DNA of 40,497 nucleotides from an uncultured Oscillibacter sp. (GCA_902476875.1 CABSFC010000012.1:1-40497), one strand, 5' to 3'. Shown: positions 1-8,174, counted from the first letter of the stretch. Notes: generated by a model from the letters alone, not told the origin. Made by a program: numbers and translations.

Positions 1-10
1 GGGATTTGTT

Positions 11-87
11 TGGTGGACGATACAGGACTCGAACCTGTGACCCCCTGCACGTCAAGCAGGTGCTCTAGCCAGCTGAGCTAATCGTCC
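11..87 (-). tRNA. tRNA-Val (GAC)
   Basis: The minus strand folds as a standard cloverleaf. The 7-bp acceptor stem is GGACGAT/ATCGTCC, the D arm carries AGCTCAGCTGGCTAGAGC, the anticodon stem is CCTGC/GCAGG around the loop TTGACGT, and the T arm reads CAGGTTCGAGTCCTG. The anticodon GAC reads GUC valine codons. The discriminator is A and the 3' CCA is encoded. It lies downstream of a consensus promoter and is followed by the window edge. Confidence 0.96.
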
Positions 88-103
88 GAAGCGGAACAGG
101 TAT

Positions 104-132
104 AGAATACACGAACCGTCCGCGTTTGTCAA
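104..132 (-). promoter_or_regulatory. promoter of tRNA-Val
   Basis: On the minus strand TTGACA (127-132) and TATTCT (104-109) are separated by exactly 17 bp, and the -10 ends 16 bp before the mature tRNA 5' end. This is a near-consensus housekeeping sigma promoter with the short leader expected for a tRNA. Confidence 0.85.
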
Positions 133-142
133 CACTTTTCTT

Positions 143-1039
143 TCACTTTTTTCTTTTTTTCATATTCGCCAGCAGCGTTTCCAGCTGCTCCCTGGTGAAC
201 AGCTGCACGTTGTCGCAGAAGCGGCAGGTCAGCTCCGCGCTGCCCTGCTCCCGGATCAGCGCCTCCAGCTCCTCCGGCCCAAGGCTGATCAGCGCCCGCT
301 CCATCCGGTCCCGGCTGCAATAGCAGCGGTACTCGATGGGGCTCTTCTCCAGAATTTCCAGGTCAAAGTCCGACAGCACCCGCCGCAGCATGGCCTCCGG
401 GTCGCCGCCGGTCTCGCGCAGCAGCCCCGTCACCTGGCCGGCGGCCATGACGCCGCCCTCCACCTTCGTGATGACGTCCTCCCCGGCGCCGGGCAGCAGC
501 TGGATGAGATAGCCCCCCGCCGTCAGGACGCTCTGGTCCCGGTCCACCAGCACCCCCAGGCCGCAGGCCGTGGGAATCTGCTCGGATTCCACGAAGTAGG
601 CCGCCAGGTCCTCGGCGATCTCGCCGCCGAGCAGGCCCACGCTGCCCACATAGGGCTCCTTCATGTTCAGATCCCGGATGACCGTCAGCGTGCCGTCACA
701 GCCCACGGCGGCGCCCACGTCCAGCTTGCCGTCGCTCCGCAGCGGCACCTCCACTGACGGGTTGTCCACAGTGCCCCGGACGTTGCCCTCGTTGTCGCTG
801 ACCGCAAGAACGGTGCCCAGCGGGCCACCGCCCTTGATCTGCAGCGTCACGCTGCTGCCGTCCCCCTTCAGGGCGTTGCCCATCATGGACGCCGCCGCCA
901 GCGTGCGGCCCAGCGCCGCCGTGGCCACAGGCAGCGTCTTGTGGATCTGCCGCGCCCGCTCCGTCAGCTCCCGGGTGAACACCGCCACGGCTTTCACATA
1001 GCCATCTCTGGAGATGGCGCGTACCAACTGATCGCTCAT
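143..1039 (-). CDS. hslO: Hsp33 redox-regulated chaperonin
   Basis: Cytosolic holdase chaperone activated by oxidation. The protein of about 298 residues starts MSDQLVRAISRDG and has the usual family length. The C-terminal zinc-binding redox switch is intact: a CxC (RCYCSRD) followed about 30 residues later by CRFC, giving the four conserved cysteines. I chose the ATG at 1039, with AAAGGAG about 10 nt upstream; a TTG two codons earlier (1045) is also possible. The C-terminus is short and basic (MKKRKK). It lies downstream of the yerC-methyltransferase pair with only a short gap, so co-transcription is plausible. Confidence 0.95.
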   Translation of the reverse strand: MSDQLVRAISRDGYVKAVAVFTRELTERARQIHKTLPVATAALGRTLAAASMMGNALKGDGSSVTLQIKGGGPLGTVLAVSDNEGNVRGTVDNPSVEVPLRSDGKLDVGAAVGCDGTLTVIRDLNMKEPYVGSVGLLGGEIAEDLAAYFVESEQIPTACGLGVLVDRDQSVLTAGGYLIQLLPGAGEDVITKVEGGVMAAGQVTGLLRETGGDPEAMLRRVLSDFDLEILEKSPIEYRCYCSRDRMERALISLGPEELEALIREQGSAELTCRFCDNVQLFTREQLETLLANMKKRKK

Positions 1040-1078
1040 ATGCAAATTGCTCCTTTTATCGTTCCCGCGCTGCCGCCG

Positions 1079-1831
1079 TCAGCCCTCCGAGGGCCGGACC
1101 GCCGTGACGATCCAGCGGTCCGCGTCCATCTTCGGCGGGCGGCGGCTCAAATCGCCTGTAACCGTGACGCGCGCAAAGCCCGCGTCGGCCAGATACCGCC
1201 GCAGCCGCTCCTCGCTCCAGGCCCGTTCCCGGTGCTCCTCGAAGTCCCGCTCCCAGGCGCCGTCCCGCCGCTGGCGGAACAGATCCACCTGATAGGTACA
1301 GACCTGGGTCTTTTCGGAGAAAAACGTCCGCCAGACGCAGAAGCTGTCCTCCGTCTCATCCATATACATCTGCCCGTCCATGCGGCGCAGCTTGTAGGGC
1401 GAATTCACGTCAAAAATAAATTGTCCGCCGGGCTTCAGCCAGCGGTACACCCTGCGAAAGGTCTCCCGGATATCCCGCTCGCGGGTCAGATAGTTCAGGG
1501 AGTCCAGGGTGGAGATAGCCGCGTCCACCGGCTCGATCAGCCGCAGGCGGGGCATGGACTGGCGCAGGAACAGCGGCGGAGCGTCCAGAGCCGCCGCCTT
1601 TCCCATGGCCTGGGTCAGCATCTCCTCGGAGGCGTCGGTGGCCGTCACCTGATAGCCCCGCGCCGCCAGCAGGCAGGCGATGGTGCCGGTGCCGCAGGCC
1701 AGGTCCAGCACCGTGCGGACGGGGATGGCGCTTTTGCCGAACTGCCGCTCCAGCCAGTCCGCCCGCTTTTGGTAGCTGCCGTCGGCCATCAGTCCGTCGT
1801 AGCTGGCGGCCAGCGCGTTATAGCTGCTCAT
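1079..1831 (-). CDS. class I SAM-dependent methyltransferase
   Basis: A 250-residue Rossmann methyltransferase. Motif I, LDLACGTGT (residues 42-50), binds S-adenosylmethionine. The TDAS acidic loop near residue 65 fits motif II, and the FDVNSP segment near 142 follows the usual post-motif IV KPGGQF stretch. The substrate cannot be told from sequence; the class includes small-molecule and tRNA-modifying enzymes. Its start overlaps the end of the upstream yerC-like gene by 14 nt, implying translational coupling. hslO follows 39 bp downstream. Confidence 0.85.
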   Translation of the reverse strand: MSSYNALAASYDGLMADGSYQKRADWLERQFGKSAIPVRTVLDLACGTGTIACLLAARGYQVTATDASEEMLTQAMGKAAALDAPPLFLRQSMPRLRLIEPVDAAISTLDSLNYLTRERDIRETFRRVYRWLKPGGQFIFDVNSPYKLRRMDGQMYMDETEDSFCVWRTFFSEKTQVCTYQVDLFRQRRDGAWERDFEEHRERAWSEERLRRYLADAGFARVTVTGDLSRRPPKMDADRWIVTAVRPSEG

Positions 1832-2123
1832 CCTTCTCCGCCCTCATGCGCTCAAACAGCTTGGCGTAGGCGCCGGTGCCGTAGCTCAGGGAGCGGTTGA
1901 CCCGGCTGATGGTGGCGCTGGACGCGCCGGTGCGCTCCAGAATGTCGTTGTAGATCATGCCGTCGTGCAGCAGTGAGGCCACCTCGAAGCGCTGCTCCAT
2001 CGCCCGCAGCTCGGACACCGTGCAGAGATCCTGGAAAAAGTCATAGCACTCCTGCTCATCCTTCAACCGCAGGATCGCCCTGTAGAGCTGGTCGCTCTTC
2101 TCCTTCTTGCCGATCTTGACCAT
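1818..2123 (-). CDS. YerC/YecD family TrpR-related regulator
   Basis: A 101-residue all-helical DNA-binding protein of the TrpR superfamily, YerC/YecD type. The N-terminal half has the conserved DLCTVSELRAMEQRFEVASLL segment, and the helix-turn-helix is YNDILERTGASSATISRVNR (residues 58-77). The start chosen is the ATG at 2123 because GGGAG lies 6 nt upstream; an upstream alternative at 2147 has no better site. Family members are small regulators of mostly unknown effector. The gene is first in a probable yerC-methyltransferase-hslO operon. Confidence 0.88.
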   Translation of the reverse strand: MVKIGKKEKSDQLYRAILRLKDEQECYDFFQDLCTVSELRAMEQRFEVASLLHDGMIYNDILERTGASSATISRVNRSLSYGTGAYAKLFERMRAEKDEQL

Positions 2124-2185
2124 ATTGAACTCCCTTTCTCTGATCACTCCAGCAAATTAGCGGCACACCTGCCGTTCGATTTCAT

Positions 2186-2214
2186 ATTTTAGCATTGTAC
2201 CGCGTGAAAGTAAA
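2186..2214 (-). promoter_or_regulatory. promoter of the yerC operon
   Basis: On the minus strand TTTACT (2209-2214) and TAAAAT (2186-2191) are 17 bp apart and lie about 65 bp before the yerC start. A second hexamer, TACAAT, lies inside the spacer, so the exact -10 is uncertain. Confidence 0.6.
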
Positions 2215-2317
2215 GGGATTCCCCCACAAAATTTTCACACTTTAAAGTATCCCCGGAGCGCACCCCGCCCTGTCCCCCGGCATAGGCTGGGGCATGACAG
2301 GGAGAGGAGCGCGGTTC

Positions 2318-3007
2318 ATGAGAGAGTGTCTGAGGTCGCTGCACACGGAGCCGTTTGCGGCGGAGCGGGAGTGGACGGTGGAGGGCATCCCGGTGCTGAC
2401 CGCGTCGGTGTCGGTCCCCAGACCGGAGCCGGCGGCGGACGGCGTGTCCCGCCGCATCCACCGCTACTACCAGCTGCAATGCCGCGCCTACCTGCGCTAC
2501 TGCGAGCGGTGGCTGCTGCCCCAGGCGGAGGCGGAGTACCGGGCCGCCCTGGCCGCCAGCGCGCCCCTGCCCTGCTTCCGGGCGGAGCTGGGCTACCGGG
2601 TGACCTACAACCAGGACGGCCTGTGGAGCCTGTACACCCAGTCCCGGGAGGTCACGCTGCCGGGGCAGACCCTGGTCACCCGACGGGGAGACACGTGGGA
2701 CCTGGCGGCGGGCTATCCCGTCCCTCTGGGGGATTTTTTCCCGTCCCGCAGCCCCTGGAGGCGGCGGCTTCTGGCCCTGGCGGCGGCGGAGATCGAGCGG
2801 CGGGAGCGGGCGGGAATCGCCCGGTACCACGAGGGCTGGCGCAGGGAGCTGCGCCGCCATTTCAACCCCCAGAACTTCTATCTCAGCGGCGAAGGTCTGG
2901 TTTTCTTCTTCCCCATGTACGCCATCGCCCCGGGGACGGAGGGCGTGCCTGCCTTTCTGCTGCCCTACGGCGAGGAAGGGGCGCGGCTCCCGCCGGAGGG
3001 CCGTTAA
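2318..3007 (+). CDS. DUF3298 (RsiV C-terminal-like) domain protein
   Basis: A 229-residue protein. The C-terminal part, NFYLSGEGLVFFFPMYAIAP then AFLLPYGE, matches the DUF3298 fold found at the C-terminus of the anti-sigma factor RsiV and of PdaC-type deacetylases. A DUF4163-like segment precedes it (PCFRAELGYRVTYNQDGLWS). No signal peptide or membrane helix is visible at either candidate start, unlike RsiV. I prefer the ATG at 2318, which has GGAGAGGAG upstream, over the ATG at 2294. It is transcribed away from yerC and ends in a strong terminator. The function is unknown. Confidence 0.8.
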   Translation: MRECLRSLHTEPFAAEREWTVEGIPVLTASVSVPRPEPAADGVSRRIHRYYQLQCRAYLRYCERWLLPQAEAEYRAALAASAPLPCFRAELGYRVTYNQDGLWSLYTQSREVTLPGQTLVTRRGDTWDLAAGYPVPLGDFFPSRSPWRRRLLALAAAEIERRERAGIARYHEGWRRELRRHFNPQNFYLSGEGLVFFFPMYAIAPGTEGVPAFLLPYGEEGARLPPEGR

Positions 3008-3036
3008 AAAGCGCCCGTCTGGGGACGGGCGCTTTT
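3007..3036. terminator. bidirectional terminator
   Basis: A perfect 9-bp GC-rich stem, GCGCCCGTC (3011-3019) and GACGGGCGC (3024-3032), with loop TGGG. It is flanked by AAAAA on the left and TTTT on the right, so it can serve both the DUF3298 gene and the convergent symporter gene. Confidence 0.9.
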
Positions 3037-3046
3037 GGCGGACTGC

Positions 3047-4459
3047 TTATTTCAGGTTGTTTTTATCGCCGAAGTACTTCTTCGTCTCGGCGGCCACCAC
3101 GCCGGACAGGGCGAACAGGCCGATGAAGTTGGGGATGGCCATCAGGCCGTTGAAGGTGTCGGCCACATCCCACACAAAGCTGAGGGGAGACACGCAGCCA
3201 ACCACCACCACGACGATGAAGATCACCTGAAACACCCGGATGCCCTTGTTGCCGAAGAGGTACTGCACGCAGCGGGTGCCGTACAGGGACCAGCCCAGCA
3301 CCGTGGAGAAGGCGAAGAGCATCAGGGCGATGGCCACGAACAGAGCGGCGAACTTCTCGCCGAACACGGTGGCCAGGGCGGCGGTGATCAGCTCGCTGCC
3401 GGGCTTGGTGCCGAAGCCGATGTCGATGCCGCTGACGATGATGGTCAGGGCCGTCAGGGTGCAAATGACGATGGTATCCGCAAAGACCTCGAAGATGCCG
3501 TACAGGCCCTGCTGGACGGGGCCCTTGGTGTCCGCCGCCGCGTGGGCGATGGCCGCGGAGCCCAGGCCCGCCTCGTTGGAGAAAGCGCTGCGCCGCAGGC
3601 CCCAGATGATGGTCTGCTTCAGCACGATGCCGGTGGAGGCACCGAACATGGCTTGGGGGGTGAAAGCGGTGGAGAAGATCTTCACGAAAGCGCCGCCCAG
3701 GTTGCCGATATGGGCGCCCACCACGATCAGGGTGAAGAGGATGTAGAACACGCTCATAAAGGGAATCAGCATCTCCGTAACGGAGCCGATGCGCTTGATG
3801 CCGCCCAGCAGGATCACGGCCACCAGCAGCGCAAGGCCGATGCCCAGCACCCACTTGAGAATCAGCTCCGTCTGGGCGGAGACGGTGGTGAAAGCGGCGA
3901 CGGCGCCGATGACGGAGCCGGTAATGCTGTTGACCTGGGACATGTTGCCGATGCCGAAAGAGGCCAGAGTGGCGAACACGGCGAACAGCACCGCCAGCCA
4001 CTTCCAGTTCTTGCCCAGGCCCTTGGAGATGTAGTACATGGGGCCGCCGACCCAGTCGCCCCTGGAGTCCCGCTCCCGGTACTTGATGGCCAGCACGATC
4101 TCGGAGTATTTGGTGATCATGCCCACCAGAGCCGCCAGCCACAGCCAGAACACGGCGCCGTAGCCGCCCAGGGCGATGGCCTGGGACGTGCCCACGATGT
4201 TGCCGGTGCCCACGGTGGCGGACAGGGCGGTGGTCACGGCCTGGCGGGGCGTCACCGCGCCGGCGCCGGCCTCCTGCTTCTGAAAGATCTTGCCCACGGT
4301 GTTGCGCATGGCGTGGCCGAACCGGGTGAACTGGATGCCGCCGTTGCGGACCGTCAAAAACGTGCCGCCCAGGATAGCGAAGGGCAGGAAGGTGTACATC
4401 CACGCGAAGTCATTCAGCGGTCCGGAGATGAACGATACGATGCTGTTGAAAATTCCCAT
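3047..4459 (-). CDS. agcS: sodium:alanine/glycine symporter (AgcS family)
   Basis: A 470-residue polytopic membrane protein of the alanine or glycine:cation symporter family. It imports a small amino acid, here most likely glycine, with Na+. Family features visible include the early ATVGTGNIVGTSQAIALGG and GAVFWLWLAALVGM segments, the GGPMYYISKGLG loop and the RSAFSNEAGLGSAAIAHAAA segment. The ATG at 4459 with AGAGGG upstream is chosen; translation upstream of it only reads through the riboswitch. The glycine riboswitch and terminator in the leader point to glycine as the physiological ligand. Confidence 0.93.
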   Translation of the reverse strand: MGIFNSIVSFISGPLNDFAWMYTFLPFAILGGTFLTVRNGGIQFTRFGHAMRNTVGKIFQKQEAGAGAVTPRQAVTTALSATVGTGNIVGTSQAIALGGYGAVFWLWLAALVGMITKYSEIVLAIKYRERDSRGDWVGGPMYYISKGLGKNWKWLAVLFAVFATLASFGIGNMSQVNSITGSVIGAVAAFTTVSAQTELILKWVLGIGLALLVAVILLGGIKRIGSVTEMLIPFMSVFYILFTLIVVGAHIGNLGGAFVKIFSTAFTPQAMFGASTGIVLKQTIIWGLRRSAFSNEAGLGSAAIAHAAADTKGPVQQGLYGIFEVFADTIVICTLTALTIIVSGIDIGFGTKPGSELITAALATVFGEKFAALFVAIALMLFAFSTVLGWSLYGTRCVQYLFGNKGIRVFQVIFIVVVVVGCVSPLSFVWDVADTFNGLMAIPNFIGLFALSGVVAAETKKYFGDKNNLK

Positions 4460-4493
4460 TGCAATTCCCTCTCTTCTTGTTCCCTCACAAACG

Positions 4494-4530
4494 GCAAAAC
4501 GGGAGCCGCGCGAAATGGCGCGGCTCCCGG
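4494..4530 (-). terminator. riboswitch expression-platform terminator
   Basis: On the minus strand an 11-bp stem, GGGAGCCGCGC and GCGCGGCTCCC, is followed by GTTTTGCC. It lies between the second glycine aptamer and the agcS start codon, where a regulated intrinsic terminator is expected. Confidence 0.8.
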
Positions 4531-4569
4531 AATAAATGAGCAGCTTCCCCTGGCGGACAGCCGCCAGCG

Positions 4570-4750
4570 GAACACACATCTCTGTCCTTTTACCTGAGAG
4601 ATTCAGCGGCCCGCGCCGCCTTGCACCTTCGGTCCCCGTTTCCGGGCTTCTCCAGAGCCACATCCATTCCTAGTCCCCACCCGGTCGCCGGGCGCCTGAG
4701 AGTTTCACTCCTTCGGCAGGCTTTCGCCGTTTCCCTAAGAACTTCGTTTG
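4570..4750 (-). promoter_or_regulatory. tandem glycine riboswitch
   Basis: Two gcvT-type aptamers in series on the minus strand. The 5' one (about 4667-4745) contains CTGCCGAAGGAGTGAAACT then CTCTCAGGC. The 3' one (about 4571-4658) contains CTGGAGA, GGGACCGAAGGTGCAAGGC and TCTCTCAGGTAAAAGGACAG, the hallmark glycine aptamer core, with CTCTG/CAGAG closing P1. A terminator hairpin and the symporter gene follow. Tandem aptamers upstream of AgcS genes are an established arrangement. Whether glycine turns expression on or off cannot be decided by eye. Confidence 0.93.
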
Positions 4751-4772
4751 CCGTTCTTCAGTTATGGTATTA

Positions 4773-4801
4773 CCTTACCATGACGCCTTTTTGGCTGTCA
4801 A
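4773..4801 (-). promoter_or_regulatory. promoter of the riboswitch-agcS unit
   Basis: A perfect TTGACA lies on the minus strand at 4796-4801. The best -10 is TAAGGT, 18 bp downstream, which is only half-consensus. Transcription would start just upstream of the first aptamer. Confidence 0.5.
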
Positions 4802-4869
4802 TGGTGTTTTTTTACAAAATGTCCGCTATCCAGCGACGCGTATCTTTCCTATATGGACAAAAGGCGGCG

Positions 4870-5562
4870 TTACAGTTCTTCCACCAGCACCACGCCCTCC
4901 GTCGCGTTGACCTTCCCCACCAGCTGCTGGGCGGAGCAGCGCTTGTTCAGCCGCAGGGAGAAGATGGCGCAGGCGTTGTGGTTTTCGCTGACGGTGGCGC
5001 GGGTGATCTCCATGTTCAGGATCTTCAGATCCAGATCCCGGTACAGCTTCAGCACCCGTTCCAGGCAGCTCTTGTTGGTGTACTCCATGTACAAATTGAT
5101 CTCCGGGGCGTTCTCCAGCATCCGGTACTCCAGCTTGGCGAACAGCATCTCCGCCGCCAGAATCAGCAGCGTGGTGAGCAGCGCGCCCTCGTAAAAGCCG
5201 CCGCCCACGGCCAGACCCACGATGGCCGCCGTCCACAGGCCCGCCGCGGTGGTCAGGCCCTTGACCCGCTGGCGGCGGGTGACGATGATGGTGCCCGCGC
5301 CGATGAAGCCCATGCCGGCCACCACCTGGGCGCCGAGGCGGCCCATGTCGGTGTAATAGTTCATGTAGAGATAGAGGAACTGGCTGGTCATGGTGGTCAT
5401 AGCCGCGCCCAGGCAGATCAGGATATGGGTCCGGAAGCCGGCCGGACGCCGCTTGTACTCCCGCTCCAGGCCGATGAGACCGCCGCAGACCACGGCGAGA
5501 CACATCCGCACCGCCACGGACAGGAAGGACACATCCCGCAGGCCGTCAAAAATCGTCAGCAT
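4870..5562 (-). CDS. MgtC/SapB family membrane protein (copy A)
   Basis: A 230-residue protein with the MgtC/SapB layout: about four to five membrane segments, then a C-terminal ACT-like domain (from about residue 145). Family signatures are CGGLIGLEREYKRRPAGFRT, GMGFIGAGTIIV and VKGLTTAAGLWTAA. MgtC proteins are linked to magnesium limitation and modulate P-type or F-type ATPases in enterobacteria; the role here is inferred. The start at 5562 has GAGGGAGGG upstream. It lies 13 bp downstream of a second MgtC gene of the same layout, so the two form an operon. Confidence 0.9.
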   Translation of the reverse strand: MLTIFDGLRDVSFLSVAVRMCLAVVCGGLIGLEREYKRRPAGFRTHILICLGAAMTTMTSQFLYLYMNYYTDMGRLGAQVVAGMGFIGAGTIIVTRRQRVKGLTTAAGLWTAAIVGLAVGGGFYEGALLTTLLILAAEMLFAKLEYRMLENAPEINLYMEYTNKSCLERVLKLYRDLDLKILNMEITRATVSENHNACAIFSLRLNKRCSAQQLVGKVNATEGVVLVEEL

Positions 5563-5575
5563 ATTCTTCCCTCCC

Positions 5576-6301
5576 TCAGATCTCGTCGACGGTGCGCACC
5601 GTCTCCAGCTCGTAAATGGCCGCCAGCACCTGGGTGTGCATCTGCCGGTTGTGCATCCGGATGTAGAACACCGCGCTGGGATAGCGGGCCTTCTCCAGCC
5701 GCCCGTGGTCGATCTCCACATCGTAGATCTGCACATCCAGGGCCTTGACCCGGTTGATGATGTCGCCCACGTCGTCCAGGGACTCGAACTCCACGAAAAT
5801 GTTCATGTTCCGGGCGTTTTCCATGATAAAATTCTCCACCGGGCGCAGCAGCTGGATGACCAGGGAGATCAGCACAAAGGCCAGGATCACGCACTCATAA
5901 AAGCCCGCGCCGATGGCCAGGCCCGTGCAGGCGGAGGCCCACAGGCCCGCCGCGGTGGTCATGCCCTTGACCTCCTGCCGCCCCGTCACGATGATGGTGC
6001 CGGTGGCCAGGAAGCCGATGCCGTTGATGACCTGGGCGCCGAAGCGGGACACGTCGGTCCGGATGCCGATCTCCCCCGCGATGTCCGCCCAGACGGTGGT
6101 GATCATGTGATACTCATACAGGCTCAGCAGCACGGTCAGCGTGGCGCCCAGACACACCAGCATATACGTCCGCAGGCCCGCCGCGCGGCGCTTTCTGCCG
6201 CGCTCCATGCCGATCAGGCCGCCAAAGAACACGGCCAGCAGCAGCCGCAGCAGCACCGACCCGAAGCTCAGATCCCGTAAAAAATCCAGCCCTGCCAGCA
6301 T
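5576..6301 (-). CDS. MgtC/SapB family membrane protein (copy B)
   Basis: A 241-residue paralogue of the next gene, with the same signatures: FGGLIGMERGRKRRAAGLRT, GIGFLATGTIIVTGRQ and VKGMTTAAGLWASA. A C-terminal ACT-like domain follows (MNIFVEFESLDDVGDIINRV onward). The ATG at 6301 has AAAGGAGGG 7 nt upstream. The loop after the third helix is longer than in copy A. The two copies are clearly diverged outside the core, so this is an old duplication rather than a recent one. It is the first gene of the pair and follows a long leader. Confidence 0.9.
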   Translation of the reverse strand: MLAGLDFLRDLSFGSVLLRLLLAVFFGGLIGMERGRKRRAAGLRTYMLVCLGATLTVLLSLYEYHMITTVWADIAGEIGIRTDVSRFGAQVINGIGFLATGTIIVTGRQEVKGMTTAAGLWASACTGLAIGAGFYECVILAFVLISLVIQLLRPVENFIMENARNMNIFVEFESLDDVGDIINRVKALDVQIYDVEIDHGRLEKARYPSAVFYIRMHNRQMHTQVLAAIYELETVRTVDEI

Positions 6302-6474
6302 GGGCTTTCCCTCCTTTGATACGCACAGATATATGGAAAGGAAGAACTGGCAGCGCCACTTCTTCCCCTGTCCGCTATGTTCCCGGCACGGCGCCGGGCG
6401 CATGTTTACCGCCGTCACGAAAGCGTTTGCGTTCCCGCACACCGCCTGCCGGCGTCCGGTTTTGCGTGGTATAT

Positions 6475-6506
6475 ATTATAAAACATCAACCAAACCAACT
6501 TGTCAA
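6475..6506 (-). promoter_or_regulatory. candidate promoter of the mgtC pair
   Basis: On the minus strand a perfect TTGACA (6501-6506) and a perfect TATAAT (6475-6480) occur together, but with a 20-bp spacer instead of 17. The long spacer could mean activator dependence (as in MerR-type promoters) or that a neighbouring hexamer is used. Confidence 0.5.
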
Positions 6507-6813
6507 TGTTTTCTTGGCAAAACCGCAAATTTTTGTCTGTTTTTACAAAGAAATTATCGTATCTTCGGCATTTTGTTCTCAGCTCCAGCACTTTTTTCCG
6601 CGCTTTTCCCACCCGGGGCGTCCGTCCTCCGGCTCAAACAATTTTCTTCCGATTTGTTCGCCCATCAGAGAAATTTTCAGGTTTTGCCGTCGTTTTTTCC
6701 AAATCTTCCGCATCTGATTTATGCGTTTCCCCGATAATTTTCCGTTTTCGGCCGGTTTCTTCGCAGCGCAAGCGTTAGCGTTTTTCCATATTTTCGGTTA
6801 TCCGAGCGGAAAA

Positions 6814-6847
6814 GGAGCCCCGGCGCGTTCAACGCGCCGGGGCTTTT
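6814..6847 (-). terminator. terminator of the L-cysteine desulfidase gene
   Basis: On the minus strand GCCCCGGCGCG and CGCGCCGGGGC form a GC-rich stem followed by TCCTTTTCC. It begins about 20 bp after the stop codon. TTTT on the opposite side would also allow it to work on the plus strand. Confidence 0.8.
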
Positions 6848-6867
6848 CTCCGGATCGTATGCGGCCG

Positions 6868-8145
6868 TTACCGCCCCACCATGATGTCCAGAATCTCCTC
6901 GTCGGTGCGGCGCATGCCCAGCCGGGCCAGACGGCCCACGTTGCCGATGGTGTTCTCCACGCCCTTCTGGATGATGCCCTCGCCGCCCACGAACTGGTGG
7001 CCGCCGTTGACATACATGTGGTAGCCCATCAGTCCCGCGTCCACGGCGGAGGCGATCTTCGCCGCGCAGGAGGGCTTGGCCCCGTCGCAGATCATGCCGG
7101 AGCAGATGGCCAGGGTGTTGGCAATGGTGTGGGCGATGACGTCATACCGCCCGCCCCGGAGATAGGCGATGCCCGCCGCCGCGCCGCAGCCGGCGCTGAC
7201 CGCGCCGCAGAAAGCGGACAGCCGTCCGATGCCGGTCTTCTGGTGGATGGTCACCAGGTTCGCCACCGCCAGGGCCCGGTACAGCGCGTCGTCGTCCACG
7301 CCCATGTCCCGGGCGTATTCAATGACCGGCAGGGAGGTGGTCATACCCTGGTTGCCGCTGCCGGAGACGATGACCACCGGCATCTCGCAGCCGCTCATGC
7401 GGGCGTCGGACCCCGCCGCCGCAGCCGCCTTGGCCCGGACGGCCACATCGTCGCCGTACAGGCCCCGCAGGGTCTTGCCCACCTCGGCGCCCCAGCCGCC
7501 CTTCATGCCCTCGGCGGAAATGGCGCTGTTATAGGCCACCTGGCGGCCCAAAATCTCCGCCACGTCGGCGGTGTCCAGGCAGTCGGCAAAGCTCACGATC
7601 TCCTCCACGCTCAGCACGGAACGGTCCGTCTGCTCCTCGCCGCCGCCCGCCGTCTCGTCCGCCTGGAAGAGGACCTCCCCGTCCCGCTGGATGCGGACGA
7701 TGTTGGTGTGGAAGTCCACGATCTCGCAGCAGGCGGAGTGCTCGCCCGCGGCCACGGTGATGTTGATGAAGAAGATGCGGTCCCCCTCCGCGGGCACCAC
7801 CTTGATCTCGCAGGTCTTCAGAAAAGCCCCCATGGCCTCGATCTCCTCCCGGGTCACCTGGGAGAGGACCTCCAGCTCCAGATCGGCCCGGCCCGCCACG
7901 ATGCCGGCGGCGGCAGCGGCCTCGATGCCCTTCAGCCCGCCGGTGTTGGGCACCGTGACGGCCTTCACGTTTTTGATGATGTTGCCGCTGACCTCCACCC
8001 GGCAGCGCTCCGGCGTGGCGCCCAGGGCCTCCCGGGCCTTGGCGGCGGCCAGCGCGATGGCGATGGGCTCCGTGCAGCCCATGGCGGGGATCAGTTCCTC
8101 CTCCAGAATCTTGACATAGCTCTCATAATGCGGTGTACGCTCCAT
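6868..8145 (-). CDS. cyuA: L-cysteine desulfidase (CyuA/UPF0597 family)
   Basis: A 425-residue protein of the serine dehydratase alpha-chain superfamily, L-cysteine desulfidase group (E. coli CyuA/YhaM). Members cleave L-cysteine to pyruvate, ammonia and sulfide with an iron-sulfur cluster. The AMGCTEPIAIALA motif gives the conserved Cys24. The C-terminal cysteines CGAVSAGCG and CSGMICDGAKPSC are the expected remaining cluster ligands. GGGGGG lies 7 nt before the ATG. It is transcribed alone, with its own promoter and terminator. Other substrates such as serine are possible. Confidence 0.88.
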   Translation of the reverse strand: MERTPHYESYVKILEEELIPAMGCTEPIAIALAAAKAREALGATPERCRVEVSGNIIKNVKAVTVPNTGGLKGIEAAAAAGIVAGRADLELEVLSQVTREEIEAMGAFLKTCEIKVVPAEGDRIFFINITVAAGEHSACCEIVDFHTNIVRIQRDGEVLFQADETAGGGEEQTDRSVLSVEEIVSFADCLDTADVAEILGRQVAYNSAISAEGMKGGWGAEVGKTLRGLYGDDVAVRAKAAAAAGSDARMSGCEMPVVIVSGSGNQGMTTSLPVIEYARDMGVDDDALYRALAVANLVTIHQKTGIGRLSAFCGAVSAGCGAAAGIAYLRGGRYDVIAHTIANTLAICSGMICDGAKPSCAAKIASAVDAGLMGYHMYVNGGHQFVGGEGIIQKGVENTIGNVGRLARLGMRRTDEEILDIMVGR

Positions 8146-8174
8146 AGCATGTCCCCCCTTCTTTGATATTTCTT

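Larger units (their letters stand above)
6302..6867. other. long intergenic region with mgtC leader
   Basis: About 565 bp without a gene I can support. Nearest the mgtC pair is a leader of about 165 nt, GC-rich with a CCCGGC/GCCGGG hairpin. Then comes a TTGACA/TATAAT promoter and an AT-rich tract of about 280 bp with no recognisable element. A strong terminator serving the upstream desulfidase gene closes the region. I looked for the M-box (ykoK) magnesium riboswitch core in the leader and did not find it. Confidence 0.6.

Noticed and set aside
3035..4597. 520-residue plus-strand frame opposite agcS
   Set aside because: Low-complexity His/Gly/Ala/Asp/Gln composition typical of antisense to membrane proteins in GC-rich DNA; runs through the riboswitch terminator.
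6302..6470. M-box magnesium riboswitch before the mgtC pair
   Set aside because: The conserved M-box core is not recognisable; only generic GC-rich stems are seen.
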